From Pseudanabaena sp. BC1403 (GTDB lineage: Bacteria; Cyanobacteriota; Cyanobacteriia; Pseudanabaenales; Pseudanabaenaceae), in the NCBI RefSeq assembly GCF_002914585.1, contig NZ_PDDM01000033.1:1-48320 (forward strand): a stretch of DNA of 48,320 bases, read 5' to 3'. The translations under genes and the position numbers were made by a program. Of the stretch, positions 31,407 through 40,828 are shown piece after piece. Under the pieces are notes generated by a model. The model was not told where the DNA came from and made no database searches. It saw nothing but the letters and a program-made list of their open reading frames with translations. Position 1 is the stretch's first letter. Every line of letters starts with the position of its first letter.

Positions 31407-32168
31407 ATGCGACTCCAACCATACCTGCTCTCAGCTTTAGTTGCACTCATACTGATGATTACTAGTTGTGCTTCTACAGGACAATCGGCAAACGCTCAAC
31501 TATCTGATGCTCAATTTGAAACTAAAGTCTTAGAAATCATCCGTAAAAATCCGAAGGTGATTTTAGATTCGGTGCAAGCTTATCAAAGATCTCAAGCTCA
31601 ACAAGAAGAGCAGTTACGCGATAAGGTGTTATCACAAATCCGCCAAGAACCTCGCCTACTACTCCGCAATTCGCCAGTTACAGGTTCGGCAAACCAGAAA
31701 ATTATTATGGCGGAGTTCTCAGATTTTGAATGTCCTTTTTGTGCAAGAGGGTATGCTGTGGTGAAAGAATTTATGGCAAAAAATCAGAATGATGTCACTT
31801 TAGTGTTTAAGCATTTCCCTCTTAAGGAGATTCATCCTCAGGCAGAACCTGCTGCTCTTGCGGCTTGGGCGGCTTCACAACAGGGCAAGTTTTGGGAATA
31901 TCATGATGCTTTATTTGAGCAGCAGGGCAAGCTTGGAGAAGATTTCTATCTCGAACTTGCAAATACTTTGAAACTTGATGTCGATCGCTTTAATCGCGAT
32001 CGCAAGAGCGAAGAAGCGAAAGCAGCTATCAAGAAAGATTTTGAACTTGGTAAGTCTTTAGGAGTACGCGGGACACCTTCATTTGTGATAAATGGAGTGT
32101 TTTTCTCTGGTGTACCAGACATTAAGGATTTGGAATCTTTGGTTGCCCAGATTAAAGCGGGTAAATAA
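31407..32168 (+). CDS. DsbA-like thiol oxidoreductase lipoprotein
   Basis: The 253-residue protein has a signal peptide and lipobox (MITSC, Cys21), a helical region (35-85), then a DsbA/thioredoxin-fold domain (about 88-250). The redox motif CPFC (109-112) is in FSDFECPFCARGY and the cis-Pro is in VRGTPSFVINGVFF. It fits the DsbA-family (BdbD-like) thioredoxins that act in the periplasm on disulphide formation or exchange. A VKOR-type partner is not present in the window. Confidence 0.88.
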   Translation: MRLQPYLLSALVALILMITSCASTGQSANAQLSDAQFETKVLEIIRKNPKVILDSVQAYQRSQAQQEEQLRDKVLSQIRQEPRLLLRNSPVTGSANQKIIMAEFSDFECPFCARGYAVVKEFMAKNQNDVTLVFKHFPLKEIHPQAEPAALAAWAASQQGKFWEYHDALFEQQGKLGEDFYLELANTLKLDVDRFNRDRKSEEAKAAIKKDFELGKSLGVRGTPSFVINGVFFSGVPDIKDLESLVAQIKAGK

Positions 32169-32169
32169 A

Positions 32170-32290
32170 CCAAGAACTCAAGTTCTTGGCTAAAAGCTCA
32201 AGTCCACTGAAGTGGGCTGAAAGAACTTCTAATTAACCCGTTTCAACGGGTTTGAGCTTTTAGCCCGCACTTGAGTGCAGGGCTTGAGTG
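32170..32290. repeat. Three-hairpin intergenic element (GCTAAAAGCTCAA type)
   Basis: CCAAGAACT-CAAGTTCTTGG stands at 32170-32189. GGCTAAAAGCTCAA is inverted near 32251-32265, enclosing AGTCCACTGAAGTGGGCT and AACCCGTTTCAACGGGTT hairpins. GCCCGCACTTGAGTGC with its near-copy follows. The same words occur at 39950-39999. It fills the gap between the DsbA-like gene and the mannosyltransferase gene. Confidence 0.75.
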
Positions 32291-32345
32291 CGGGGCTACA
32301 GCGTAACCCCTAATATATCTAGTATTTTTTAGATGAGAACAGTAA

Positions 32346-33704
32346 ATGGGCAATTGGAGAGAACAAATAATTATTACTCCCATTGCTCGTTTTTCCGATC
32401 GCCTGATTTGGCTATCGGAGCATCCAGTTTTTGGCGTAATGGCGATCGCTTTAGTTGCATTTGCGACTCGCTTTTGGAACTTGGATGGCACAGGAGATGT
32501 TGTTTTTGATGAGGCTTATTATCCTAAGTTTGCTCAAAACTATTTGCGTGGTGAGACTCTATTTGACGCACATCCACCCCTAGCCAAATATATCATTGCT
32601 ATAGGTATCAAGATTTTTGGTTATGCTCCTTTTGGCTATCGCTGTATGACGGCACTAGCAGGTTCATTACTGCCCTTAGTTACCTATGAGTTGATCTGGC
32701 AGTTGAGCGATCGCCGTGGTTGGGCATGGCTGACGGGATGGTTTGTTGCCATGGATGGCTTGTTATTGGTGGAGTCACGCTTTGGCTTGATCAATATTTA
32801 CATTTTACTTTTCGGGATGCTCAGTCATCTATGTATGGTGCTAGCCTTGAAGCGATCGCGACAAAGATGGTTTTGGGTACTTGCTACAGGCTTGATGTTC
32901 GGCGCATCAATCAGCGTGAAGTGGACAGGCTTGGCTTATGTTGTCGGGCTAGTAGCACTTATGGGCTATGCATGGTCACGTTATCGTCAAGCTTTAAATG
33001 CTCCGCAGATAGTGATTGGATTAATCATTGTGCCGATCGCTTTTTATTTTGTGCAGTGGATTCCGCATTTAATGATTAATCCCGAACGCGATATTTGGGA
33101 ATTGCACCGTCAGATCCTTGGTTTTCATCAAAACTTAGGCGTTGGCAAAACCGAACCGATCCATCCCTATTGTTCGCCTTGGTGGAGTTGGGCTTTACTA
33201 ATTCGTCCCGTAGCCTACTTTTTTGAGATGCGGCCTAACAGCATGTTGCAATTTGTTCTGGCAATAGGTAATCCCTTTTTATATTGGCTCAGTGCGCTCG
33301 CCTTGTTGATCGGTCTATCATTTTTAGTTGCCTCAAAGCTAAGGTTCCCGCCCAAGCTAATAACTCAAATAAATCTTGCAAACAGATCTCAGTCGCCATC
33401 AACATTATTCTGGGTTACTTTCTATGTAACTACTAGTTTTCTGGCGCATTGGCTGCCTTGGAGCTTAAGCAAACGTTGCATATTTTTGTATCACTATATG
33501 CCTGCCTCAGTTTTTGCCTTTGCCACTCTTGCCTTGTTGGTGTCGTTAATGTGGCGATCGCCATTACAAGAATTGAGGACGCTTGGTTCTGGGATTGTGG
33601 GAATTATTGCGATCGCTTTTGTATTTTGGATGCCAATTTATATCGGTTTACCGATCTCCTCAGGTTATTTGCCCGTGCTAATGTGGTTACCTAGCTGGAT
33701 CTAA
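32346..33704 (+). CDS. Protein O-mannosyltransferase-like (GT39, PMT family)
   Basis: The 452-residue membrane enzyme has about ten hydrophobic helices. The first loop carries VVFDEAYYPKFAQNYLRGE with the catalytic Asp-Glu pair (55-56). DAHPPLAKYIIAIGIKIFGY follows, both typical of dolichyl-phosphate-mannose protein mannosyltransferases. SVKWTGLAYVVGLV and FLYHYMPA are also family marks. The C-terminal half is shorter than in eukaryotic PMTs, as usual in bacteria. It would glycosylate exported proteins with a polyprenyl-linked sugar. Confidence 0.88.
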   Translation: MGNWREQIIITPIARFSDRLIWLSEHPVFGVMAIALVAFATRFWNLDGTGDVVFDEAYYPKFAQNYLRGETLFDAHPPLAKYIIAIGIKIFGYAPFGYRCMTALAGSLLPLVTYELIWQLSDRRGWAWLTGWFVAMDGLLLVESRFGLINIYILLFGMLSHLCMVLALKRSRQRWFWVLATGLMFGASISVKWTGLAYVVGLVALMGYAWSRYRQALNAPQIVIGLIIVPIAFYFVQWIPHLMINPERDIWELHRQILGFHQNLGVGKTEPIHPYCSPWWSWALLIRPVAYFFEMRPNSMLQFVLAIGNPFLYWLSALALLIGLSFLVASKLRFPPKLITQINLANRSQSPSTLFWVTFYVTTSFLAHWLPWSLSKRCIFLYHYMPASVFAFATLALLVSLMWRSPLQELRTLGSGIVGIIAIAFVFWMPIYIGLPISSGYLPVLMWLPSWI

Positions 33705-33822
33705 ATCAAAACAAATGCCGTGTAAAGCACTGTATTTGCGCTGTGCCTAGCAAACCCGCAAGCGTTTGCTAAAGCAACGATAAGGTAAGCTAAGTTATCT
33801 CCTTGTTTGCAGTTCGGGAAAT

Positions 33823-34794
33823 ATGCAAAACTTTCGCAACTATTATGAAATCCTCGGTGTACCGAAGACAGCCACGGCTGACGAAATTAAGCGCTCCTAT
33901 CGCAGGTTAGCGCGGAAATATCATCCCGACCTGAATCCCAATGACAAGGCAGCCGAAGAGCGCTTCAAAGACATTGGCGAAGCCTACGAAGTCTTGTCTG
34001 ATACCACCAAACGCCAACAATACGATCGCTTTGGGCAATATTGGAAACAAGGCGGATTTCAAGGTGCAGGTGGCAGACCGCCATCATCACGAGAGCAATA
34101 TACACCAGACTTTGAGCGCGGTGGCTACTCGGGCGATGTGGACTTTAGCCAATATAACGACTTCCAAGAATTTGTCGATCAATTACTTGGTAAATTTCGC
34201 ACTAATGAACGTGCCCAAGACACAGGAGGCGCGTCCTCCTACCGCACCAATACCCAAACTCAACCGCGCCCTACTCCACGCCGCGATTCGGAAGCTTTAT
34301 TAGAGTTGCCGCTCGAACGCGCCTATGTCGGTGGTCGCGAACGCATCCGCCTCGAAGATGGGCGATCGCTAGAAGTAAATATGCCCGCAGGTGTGCTTTC
34401 AGGTCAAAGAATCAGGCTTAAAGGTCAAGGCGCATCAGGTGGCGATCTCTATCTCAAAATTACGCTCAAGCCACATACATTCTTTACCCTCGAAGGTTCC
34501 GATATTCGTTGTCAATTGCCAATTTCGCCCAGCGAATCGGTTCTCGGCATCCAAGTAGAAGTACCAACCCTAAGTGGATTAGTGAAGTTGACGATTCCTC
34601 CTGCGGTGAAGTCTGGACAACAATTGCGACTCTCTGGAAAAGGCTTCCCTAAAGACGCGCGAACCTTTGGCGATCAATATGTGGAAATCCAGATTGTCGT
34701 TCCCAAAACTCCTAGTAAACAAGAACGCGAACTCTACGAAAAGTTACTAGCAATCCAATCCTTCGATCCTCGCGAAAACTTACCGAAAAAATAA
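33823..34794 (+). CDS. J-domain co-chaperone (DnaJ/CbpA type without zinc finger)
   Basis: The 323-residue protein has an N-terminal J domain (7-70) with HPD at 34-36. A Gly/Phe-containing linker follows (about 75-150: [23 protein letters not shown]). Two C-terminal substrate-binding domains make up about 160-315 ([44 protein letters not shown]). There is no CxxCxGxG zinc-finger region, so it is a type II, CbpA-like partner of DnaK. No dnaK is adjacent. Confidence 0.93.
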   Translation: MQNFRNYYEILGVPKTATADEIKRSYRRLARKYHPDLNPNDKAAEERFKDIGEAYEVLSDTTKRQQYDRFGQYWKQGGFQGAGGRPPSSREQYTPDFERGGYSGDVDFSQYNDFQEFVDQLLGKFRTNERAQDTGGASSYRTNTQTQPRPTPRRDSEALLELPLERAYVGGRERIRLEDGRSLEVNMPAGVLSGQRIRLKGQGASGGDLYLKITLKPHTFFTLEGSDIRCQLPISPSESVLGIQVEVPTLSGLVKLTIPPAVKSGQQLRLSGKGFPKDARTFGDQYVEIQIVVPKTPSKQERELYEKLLAIQSFDPRENLPKK

Positions 34795-34797
34795 ACA

Positions 34798-34824
34798 TTA
34801 GGGCGGCGCATTGCACCGCCCTAA
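34798..34824 (+). terminator. Hairpin after the J-protein gene
   Basis: TTAGGGCGGCGC pairs with GCACCGCCCTAA with one mismatch and an ATT loop. It is 4 bases after the stop and 20 bases before the CRR6-type gene. Confidence 0.7.
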
Positions 34825-34844
34825 CTTAATTCTATCTAATACAT

Positions 34845-35327
34845 ATGTCTACTATCATCTACGTCAACCAAGCCTGTATTGAGTCGCTGGATATTACTCC
34901 TGCCAAAATTGCGATCGAGAAGTTATTAGCTAATTGGGATGAAACACCCGAAGGCGATCGCCAATTTCAAATCGAACTTGTGTGGGATAAGGAAGATGGC
35001 GACCCACGCGAATTATCAGAAATCTCGGAAGTGCGACTCTGGTTTGTGCGTCTCGATGCGACCTATCCTTGGTTTAGCTATCTCCTCGATTGGAGATCGG
35101 AACTCAGTCGCTATGCCGCGATGCTAGTTCCCCACCAGTTTAAGCGCGAAGGTGATGGCTATGTGTTGCAATACAATCCTGAGGCACTGGAGATTTTTGT
35201 AATGCAGAAGGTTTTCACAATTTCCCTCTGGCTCAAGTCGCGCGGCATTGACAGCACGGCAAAGTTACAACAAATGACTCAAAGCTTAGGCTACGAAATA
35301 GATTCAGCATTCTTCACTCTTTTGTAA
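34845..35327 (+). CDS. CRR6-family NdhI maturation factor (DUF1817)
   Basis: Proteins of the chlororespiratory reduction 6 family help assemble the NdhI subunit into photosynthetic NDH-1. The 160-residue soluble protein matches the family along its length: IEKLLANWDETPEGDRQFQI (19-40), DPRELSEISEVRLWFVRLDA, YPWFSYLLDWRSELSRYAAM and PHQF. The C-terminal NPEALEIFVMQKVFTISLWL is also typical. No ndh genes are in the window. It is in line with the J-protein gene upstream. Confidence 0.82.
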   Translation: MSTIIYVNQACIESLDITPAKIAIEKLLANWDETPEGDRQFQIELVWDKEDGDPRELSEISEVRLWFVRLDATYPWFSYLLDWRSELSRYAAMLVPHQFKREGDGYVLQYNPEALEIFVMQKVFTISLWLKSRGIDSTAKLQQMTQSLGYEIDSAFFTLL

Positions 35328-35367
35328 ATCTTTAAGATTATTCGTTATTTGGAGGATGATGTATCGC

Positions 35368-35661
35368 CTAGACATGGACTGGTTGACGATTAATCTGTAA
35401 TTGCTTCATCAATTCGGCTAGTGAAATATTCCGTAATTGAGATAACTTAATAAGATGTTGGAGGCGATCTCCATCAGCTTTCTCGACAATATCAATCATC
35501 TTGAGTAAGTCTTGATGTTCTTCAGGAGTAATAGTTTACGATCGCATTTTTGCGCTTAAATCATTATATTTTCGTTGTATTTCTTCTGGTAAAGCTTGAT
35601 TAATTTTTTGTAGTAATTCCAGTTCTGCAATGCCATCTGTCTTAACCTGAACTGTAGCCAT
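35368..35661 (-). pseudogene. Small helical protein gene broken by an in-frame stop
   Basis: From the ATG at 35661 the frame encodes MATVQVKTDGIAELELLQKI and 21 more residues to a TAA at 35536-35538. The same frame then goes on without a break with TITPEEHQDLLKMIDIVEKA and ends at 35368, 98 codons in all. The TITPEEH...KADRxxxL pattern is known from small cyanobacterial genes, often found beside PIN or HNH genes. One nonsense codon inside otherwise intact sequence marks a recent pseudogene or a sequencing error. Confidence 0.7.
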
Positions 35662-35828
35662 GTATAGTGACCTTTGTAAGGTTGTGAATTACTTATTCTT
35701 GTAGAGCATTATAGCAAGAGTGATAATTTGTCAGTGCGATCGCCTCCAAACCCTACTCGACAAGAAAAAAGCAAAACGCTATACAATGTAAAAGTGAATT
35801 TATAAGCTAAGTACAGCAAAATATTCCG

Positions 35829-37136
35829 ATGTCTCAACGTACTCGCAATCAATTAATTGAAATTTTTAGAGAAGCAGCTAATAACTTAGAGTTGTTTCCC
35901 TTGGATAATGCTTCTACGTTGGATCGGTTTGCAATTGAGTATGATCTAGAGACTTTAGAAGAACTTGCGGCGTTAGTCGAAGATAGTCCTAGCCAGTCGA
36001 GCAAAATTATTTTTAGTGGTCATACTGGTTGTGGGAAGTCTACTATACTAGCGGCGCTAGCACAAAAATTACACGATCACTTTTTTGTGGTGCGCTTTTC
36101 TATTGCTAATACCATCGAGAATGCGGATGTGAATCACGTTACGATTTTGTTTGCGATCGCCTTAAAGATCATGCAAGAGGCAGAAATTCAGAATGTGAAA
36201 ATTTTGCCCAAGACTAAAGAGGGTTTACTCAATTGGTTTGCGAAAAAGACAAAATCTGAGGAGTTGAAAGTAACGGGTGAAGCTAGTATCGGGGCAAAAT
36301 TATTAGAACTAATTGGCTTAAAGCTCAAAGTTGATGCAGTGATTCGGCAGGAAATTAAGCAAGAATTTGAGAGAAAGGTATCGGAATTAGTTGCGAAGTT
36401 AAATGAGATTGCAGCGATTGCTAATGGGGCAAGTGGAAAAAATATTTTGGTGATTATTGATGATATCGATAAGCTAGAGATACCAGTAATTCGCGATGTT
36501 TTTATCAATAATATTAAGGCGCTATTTCTGCCTAATTTGCAAATCATTTACACATTGCCGATCTCGGCTTTGCATGACAAAGATATTGTGCCTATATTAG
36601 AGACGGAAACCAGCGATCGCATTGTACCGATGCGAATTTTGAAGCTATATAAAAAAGGTGAGAGTCGCCATCCAGATCCTACTCCTGTTATGGAGATTGT
36701 TGACAAGCTTGAGAAGTTATTGGCAAAGAGAATTGATTTGGAACTTTTTGAACCAGATGCATTGCAGAAAGTAATTGCCTATAGTGGCGGCGTGTTGCGT
36801 GAGGTAATTCGGATTGTGCAGCAGTCTTGTCGGATTTGTTTGCGCCAGTTGCGATCGCTATCTGAAGATGCGGATGTGAGCAATTTAAAAATTTCGCTGA
36901 CAGTGGTTGAGGAAGCGGCGAATAATCTAAGGGTGCAAATGTCTCGTCCTTTAGGAAAAGTAGACTATGAGATTTTAAAAACGGTCTATCAAAACTATGC
37001 GCCTGATGATCCCCGTGATGATGAATTTTTGGGATTGCTGAAGGGTTTACCAGTTTTGGAATATCGCAATGCGCGGGAATGGCATGATGTGCATCCGTTG
37101 TTGTGGCAATTAATTCAAGAGCGATTGACTCCTTAA
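35829..37136 (+). CDS. P-loop NTPase of an NTPase-TPR gene pair
   Basis: The 435-residue protein has Walker A SGHTGCGKST (63-72) and Walker B ILVIIDDIDKL (206-216). A sensor-like IIYTLPISALHD (about 238-249) follows, then a winged-helix-like C-terminal region (about 330-432: DYEILKTVYQNY, WHDVHPLLWQLIQERL). This is an AAA+/STAND-type regulator-like ATPase. The region 125-200 between the two motifs is a helical insertion. The next gene starts 15 bases after its stop, so the two form an operon. Proteins like this are found in many cyanobacteria; their function is not known to me. Confidence 0.78.
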   Translation: MSQRTRNQLIEIFREAANNLELFPLDNASTLDRFAIEYDLETLEELAALVEDSPSQSSKIIFSGHTGCGKSTILAALAQKLHDHFFVVRFSIANTIENADVNHVTILFAIALKIMQEAEIQNVKILPKTKEGLLNWFAKKTKSEELKVTGEASIGAKLLELIGLKLKVDAVIRQEIKQEFERKVSELVAKLNEIAAIANGASGKNILVIIDDIDKLEIPVIRDVFINNIKALFLPNLQIIYTLPISALHDKDIVPILETETSDRIVPMRILKLYKKGESRHPDPTPVMEIVDKLEKLLAKRIDLELFEPDALQKVIAYSGGVLREVIRIVQQSCRICLRQLRSLSEDADVSNLKISLTVVEEAANNLRVQMSRPLGKVDYEILKTVYQNYAPDDPRDDEFLGLLKGLPVLEYRNAREWHDVHPLLWQLIQERLTP

Positions 37137-37151
37137 GAATATGGCGAAGCA

Positions 37152-38726
37152 ATGGAACAGAATGAAGTTAATTTTCTAGATTTGCTTGTTGCGATTGAGA
37201 CGAGTAATAAGCATTTGAGTTTATTGCTTGCCGTTTGTGATCGCGATCGCTTGCGAAGTTCTTTAACTGAGCGCTATGAGCAAGAGTTAGCCTCAGAGGG
37301 CATCAAATCCTATCGTGTAACGATTGATCGCCAAGAACCAAGTTTATTTGCTGCAATTAATCAACTGGTTGAAGCGGAACCATATTTACAGGCTGGGAAT
37401 CCTGCGGTGATTACGGTAGAGGGGGTGGTGAGTTTATCGAGTTTTGCGTCAGAGGGTGAGCGATCGCCTGTTGATAAGTTTTTGGGCTATTTGCAATGGA
37501 CTAGGGAGGGAATGCGTCAGTTTCCATTTCCAATTGTGATTTGGGTAACGGAACATATTCACAATGAAATTTCGCGCAAAGCCCAAGATTTCTACAGTTG
37601 GCGACAGGGTGTATTTTTCTTTGAGTCAATTCAAGAGGAGACGATTGTACCGATTGATGTTGAGCCAATTCGGCTACCAGAGTCTGAGACTGATGATTTG
37701 GATCTGCCGATTGATGAGTTGTTGGTTTATATTGCTCAACGGGAGGTGGCTGGTCAAGAGGATGCGAGTTTGGCTACGTTTTACACGTTATTAGCGAGAG
37801 CATACGAAAGAGATCAAGAAATTGATCGAGCGATCTCTACATGGCAAAAAGCGATCAATCTTCAAGAAAAGCTTAATCTATCTCTAGAACTAGCTAATAG
37901 TTTGAATAACTTAGGGATTCTGTATGATTATCAAGGTAAGTATAGCGAATCCGAACCTCTCTATTGGCGATCACTCGAAATTAGGGAGCGAGAATTAGGG
38001 GCAAACCATCCCGAAGTCTCAACTAGCCTCAACAATATCGCAGCACTTTACTATTCACAGGGGAAGTACAGCGAAGCCGAACCTCTCTATCAGCGATCAC
38101 TCAAGATTAGAGAATGGAGGCTAGGATTAGACCATCCCTCTGTTGCCATCAGCCTCAATAATCTCGCATTACTTTACGAATCGCAGGGGAAGTATAGCGA
38201 AGCAGAACCTCTTTATCTACGATCACTCGATATCGACAAACAAATCTATGGAGAAGATCATCCTGAAATTGCAGCAGCTCTCAACAATCTCGCTGCACTT
38301 TACGAATCACAAGGGGATTACAGCAAAGCCGAACCTCTCTATCTACAATCGCTCAAAATTAGTGAACGACAACTAGGGACAGATCAGCGCTATATCGCCA
38401 CCACGCTCAACAACCTTGCATTACTTTATAGATTGCAGGGGAAGTATAGCGAAGCTGAATCTCTCCATCGGAGATCTCTCGAAATCAGAGAACGCCAACT
38501 AGGATCTGAGCATCCTGATGTTGCCAACAGTCTCCGCAATCTCGCAATAATGCGTTACCATCAAAATCAATATGATGAAGCTAAAGCTCTATTGATACAA
38601 GCTCTAAAAATTCAAGAAGTTGTTCTTGGTGACAATCATCCTGACACACAAAATACTAAAGAATCTCTCGCATATATCCAAGCAAATCATCAAAGCCAAC
38701 CTATTCTCGGACAGGACATTAATTGA
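37152..38726 (+). CDS. Protein with ATPase-derived N-terminal domain and kinesin-light-chain-type TPR array
   Basis: Residues 1-185 form a domain (LLLAVCDRDRLRSSLTERYE, PAVITVEGVVSLSSFASEGE, FLGYLQWTREGMRQFPFPIV, RQGVFFFES). It resembles an AAA-type fold that lacks a Walker A motif. Residues 206-505 hold about seven TPR units; the central ones have a 42-residue period with the core SLNNLALLYESQGKYSEAEP and LYLRSLDI. Such TPRs bind proteins or ligands. Paired with the NTPase gene 15 bases upstream, it looks like the sensor half of a split STAND-type system. That is inference. Confidence 0.8.
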   Translation: MEQNEVNFLDLLVAIETSNKHLSLLLAVCDRDRLRSSLTERYEQELASEGIKSYRVTIDRQEPSLFAAINQLVEAEPYLQAGNPAVITVEGVVSLSSFASEGERSPVDKFLGYLQWTREGMRQFPFPIVIWVTEHIHNEISRKAQDFYSWRQGVFFFESIQEETIVPIDVEPIRLPESETDDLDLPIDELLVYIAQREVAGQEDASLATFYTLLARAYERDQEIDRAISTWQKAINLQEKLNLSLELANSLNNLGILYDYQGKYSESEPLYWRSLEIRERELGANHPEVSTSLNNIAALYYSQGKYSEAEPLYQRSLKIREWRLGLDHPSVAISLNNLALLYESQGKYSEAEPLYLRSLDIDKQIYGEDHPEIAAALNNLAALYESQGDYSKAEPLYLQSLKISERQLGTDQRYIATTLNNLALLYRLQGKYSEAESLHRRSLEIRERQLGSEHPDVANSLRNLAIMRYHQNQYDEAKALLIQALKIQEVVLGDNHPDTQNTKESLAYIQANHQSQPILGQDIN

Positions 38727-38775
38727 TAGAGGTTAAGATCCTCGACTTTTTTGTACTCTTACGACTACAGAAAAT

Positions 38776-38883
38776 CTTGAGCTAAAAGCGATCGCTGAAC
38801 TGGACGAGATTTTTAGCTATATTAATGGGGCAATATTCAGAATACATATTCCTCATAGCCAAGCAAAGTACGTTAATTGCTGA
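38776..38883 (+). pseudogene. Possible ParE/RelE-type toxin remnant
   Basis: A 35-codon stretch without a start reads LELKAIAELDEIFSYING and then loses resemblance before a stop. The AIAELDEIFSYI part is like the first helix of ParE-type toxins. No antitoxin is next to it. The evidence is short and could be chance; nothing else is seen in 38727-38950. Confidence 0.3.
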
Positions 38884-38950
38884 ACAAGCGATGCAATATG
38901 CCAAAATATAAATAGTTAACTACAAGCTTATATTTACAAGCTGATTGGCA

Positions 38951-39517
38951 ATGTCTGCAATTTCAATAAAAGTCCCCAAGCAAAAGCTCAAGAATCCACC
39001 ACTGCAAGTCCATACACTAGGCGATCGCGTCTTGCGCCAGCCAGCCAAGCGCATTAGCAAAGTAAACGACGAAATTCGTCAGATTGTTGTCGATATGCTG
39101 CAAACCATGTATAGCAACGATGGCATCGGGCTTGCTGCGCCACAGGTGGGGATCAATAAGCAATTACTCGTTATTGATATCGAACTCAAGGATGAGAACA
39201 TCCCGCCCTTAGTAATGATCAATCCTGAAGTAAAGTCTTCAGGTGGTGACCTGATTACTGGCGAAGAAGGCTGTCTGAGTATTCCTGAAGTATTTCTGGA
39301 TGTCGTGCGTCCCGATCGCGTTGAGGTGTCCTATCGCGATGAAGATGGTAGACCCAAGCATCTTGTAGCTGAAGGTTTACTTGCAAGAGTAATTCAACAT
39401 GAAATGGATCATTTGAATGGAGTCTTGTTTGTCGATCGCGTTAAGAATGCGATCGCTCTTAACAAAGAATTAAGCGCTCATGGCTTTGCGACTAAGGATG
39501 TCCAAGCGATTAGATAG
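38951..39517 (+). CDS. def: Peptide deformylase
   Basis: Deformylase removes the formyl group from the N-terminal Met of new proteins. The 188-residue protein has all three metal and active-site motifs: GIGLAAPQVG (58-67), EEGCLSIP (105-112, metal ligand Cys108) and QHEMDHLNG (149-157, His150 and His154 with Glu151). It is type 1 in length and pattern. The ATG at 38951 is preferred to a TTG six bases upstream. Confidence 0.96.
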   Translation: MSAISIKVPKQKLKNPPLQVHTLGDRVLRQPAKRISKVNDEIRQIVVDMLQTMYSNDGIGLAAPQVGINKQLLVIDIELKDENIPPLVMINPEVKSSGGDLITGEEGCLSIPEVFLDVVRPDRVEVSYRDEDGRPKHLVAEGLLARVIQHEMDHLNGVLFVDRVKNAIALNKELSAHGFATKDVQAIR

Positions 39518-39571
39518 TAGCAGGGCGGCAATGCCGCTTTGCAATGCCACTTTGTGAGAGGAGTTCCATTT

Positions 39572-39934
39572 ATGTTGATCCAAAAATTGCTGGATTGTCC
39601 AGAGTTTATTGCTGGAGATTCGACGATATTGCGCGAATTATTACATCCTGACAAGCAGGAGATTAATCTGCGATATAGTCTCGCCCATGCAATTTTGCCA
39701 GTGGGGGAGACTTCTCAAGCTCATTCTCTGACAACTTCTGAGGTGTATTACATCCTGAGTGGTAAAGGGGAAATGCATATTGATGAAGAGATTCGCGAGA
39801 TCGAATCTGGCGATGCGGTATATATTCCTCCAGATGCCAAGCAATTTCTGCGCAACATTGGTGATGAGCCGATTGTATTCATTTGCATCGTCGATCCCGC
39901 TTGGCGCAAAGAAGACGAAACTATTTACGATTAG
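39572..39934 (+). CDS. Cupin-domain protein
   Basis: The 120-residue protein folds as one cupin. Motif 1 is about residues 50-70 (LPVGETSQAHSLTTSEVYYI, with His and Glu). Motif 2 is about 86-104 (GDAVYIPPDAKQFLRNIGDE, where the usual His is replaced by Gln or lies elsewhere). The start at 39572 is preceded by GAGAGGAG, a good Shine-Dalgarno sequence. A metal-binding sugar or small-molecule role is possible, but substrate is unknown. Confidence 0.82.
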   Translation: MLIQKLLDCPEFIAGDSTILRELLHPDKQEINLRYSLAHAILPVGETSQAHSLTTSEVYYILSGKGEMHIDEEIREIESGDAVYIPPDAKQFLRNIGDEPIVFICIVDPAWRKEDETIYD

Positions 39935-39949
39935 CTGTTGTGGCAAAGC

Positions 39950-39999
39950 TCTGCACTCAAGTGAGAGCTAAAAGCTCAAATCCGTTGAAACGGGTGGTG
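39950..39999. repeat. Partial copy of the GCTAAAAGCTCAA repeat
   Basis: CTGCACTCAAGTGAGAGC is followed by TAAAAGCTCAAATCCGTTGA and AACGGG. The words match parts of the element at 32170-32290. It ends close to the start of the ABC-2 permease gene at 40007, so it forms that gene's leader. Confidence 0.6.
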
Positions 40000-40006
40000 A
40001 TTAATT

Positions 40007-40801
40007 ATGCGGTTTAGATATATATTTCGTGTTTCTAAAACGTTATTCTCAACCTACTACGCCTATATGCTCGAATATCGGGCAGAACTTTTTATTTGGT
40101 TATTATCGAATTCTTTACCATTTATTTTGATGGGGGCATGGCTAAAAGCTTCTGAAACTGGCAGCTTTGGTTTCACAGCTTTAGAGTTTATTCGTTACTT
40201 TTTGGCGGTATTTGTAGTAAGGCAATTTAATATTGTTTGGGTGATTTGGGACTTTGAGAGAGAACTAATTTCAGGACAGCTCTCACATCGTCTATTGCAA
40301 CCGATTGATCCATTTTGGCATCATTTGATCAATCACATCGCTGAGCGTTTTGCGAGATTGCCGATGCTTGTGGTTTTGATTGCTCTATTTTTTGTTCTCT
40401 ATCCGCAATCATTCTGGATTCCGTCATGGTCAACTGGTTTACTTGCGACATTTATTGTGGCGATCGCTTTTTTATTGCGATTCCTCATTCAATATACTTT
40501 TGGACTTCTATCATTTTGGACAGAGAGAGCTAGTGCGATCGAGCAACTCTGGTTTTTGACCTATATATTTCTGTCAGGGATCATTGCTCCTCTAGATGTA
40601 TTTCCACCACAGGTGCGAGATATCGTCATGTGGACACCTTTTCCTTATATGGTGTATTTTCCTGCTGCACTTTTGGTGGGTAAAGCGATCGATGTCTGGC
40701 ATGGGATAGGGATAATGGCTGGATGGATGGGGATTTTCTTTGTTGTCAGTCGTTGGCTATGGCGTAAAGGCATCAAGCAATATTCTGGTATGGGAGCCTA
40801 A
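40007..40801 (+). CDS. ABC-2 family transporter permease
   Basis: The 264-residue protein has six hydrophobic segments and an N-terminus FRVSKTLFSTYYAYMLEYRA. GQLSHRLLQPIDPFWHHLI and a segment near 185-205 (LWFLTYIFLSGIIAPLDVFP) follow. This is the pattern of the DUF990/ABC-2 permeases that pair with a second permease and an ATPase. Those partners are not adjacent here, so it must work with subunits encoded elsewhere. The substrate is unknown. Confidence 0.82.
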   Translation: MRFRYIFRVSKTLFSTYYAYMLEYRAELFIWLLSNSLPFILMGAWLKASETGSFGFTALEFIRYFLAVFVVRQFNIVWVIWDFERELISGQLSHRLLQPIDPFWHHLINHIAERFARLPMLVVLIALFFVLYPQSFWIPSWSTGLLATFIVAIAFLLRFLIQYTFGLLSFWTERASAIEQLWFLTYIFLSGIIAPLDVFPPQVRDIVMWTPFPYMVYFPAALLVGKAIDVWHGIGIMAGWMGIFFVVSRWLWRKGIKQYSGMGA

Positions 40802-40828
40802 AAAGCTAAATGTGATTCTCCCGCAATA

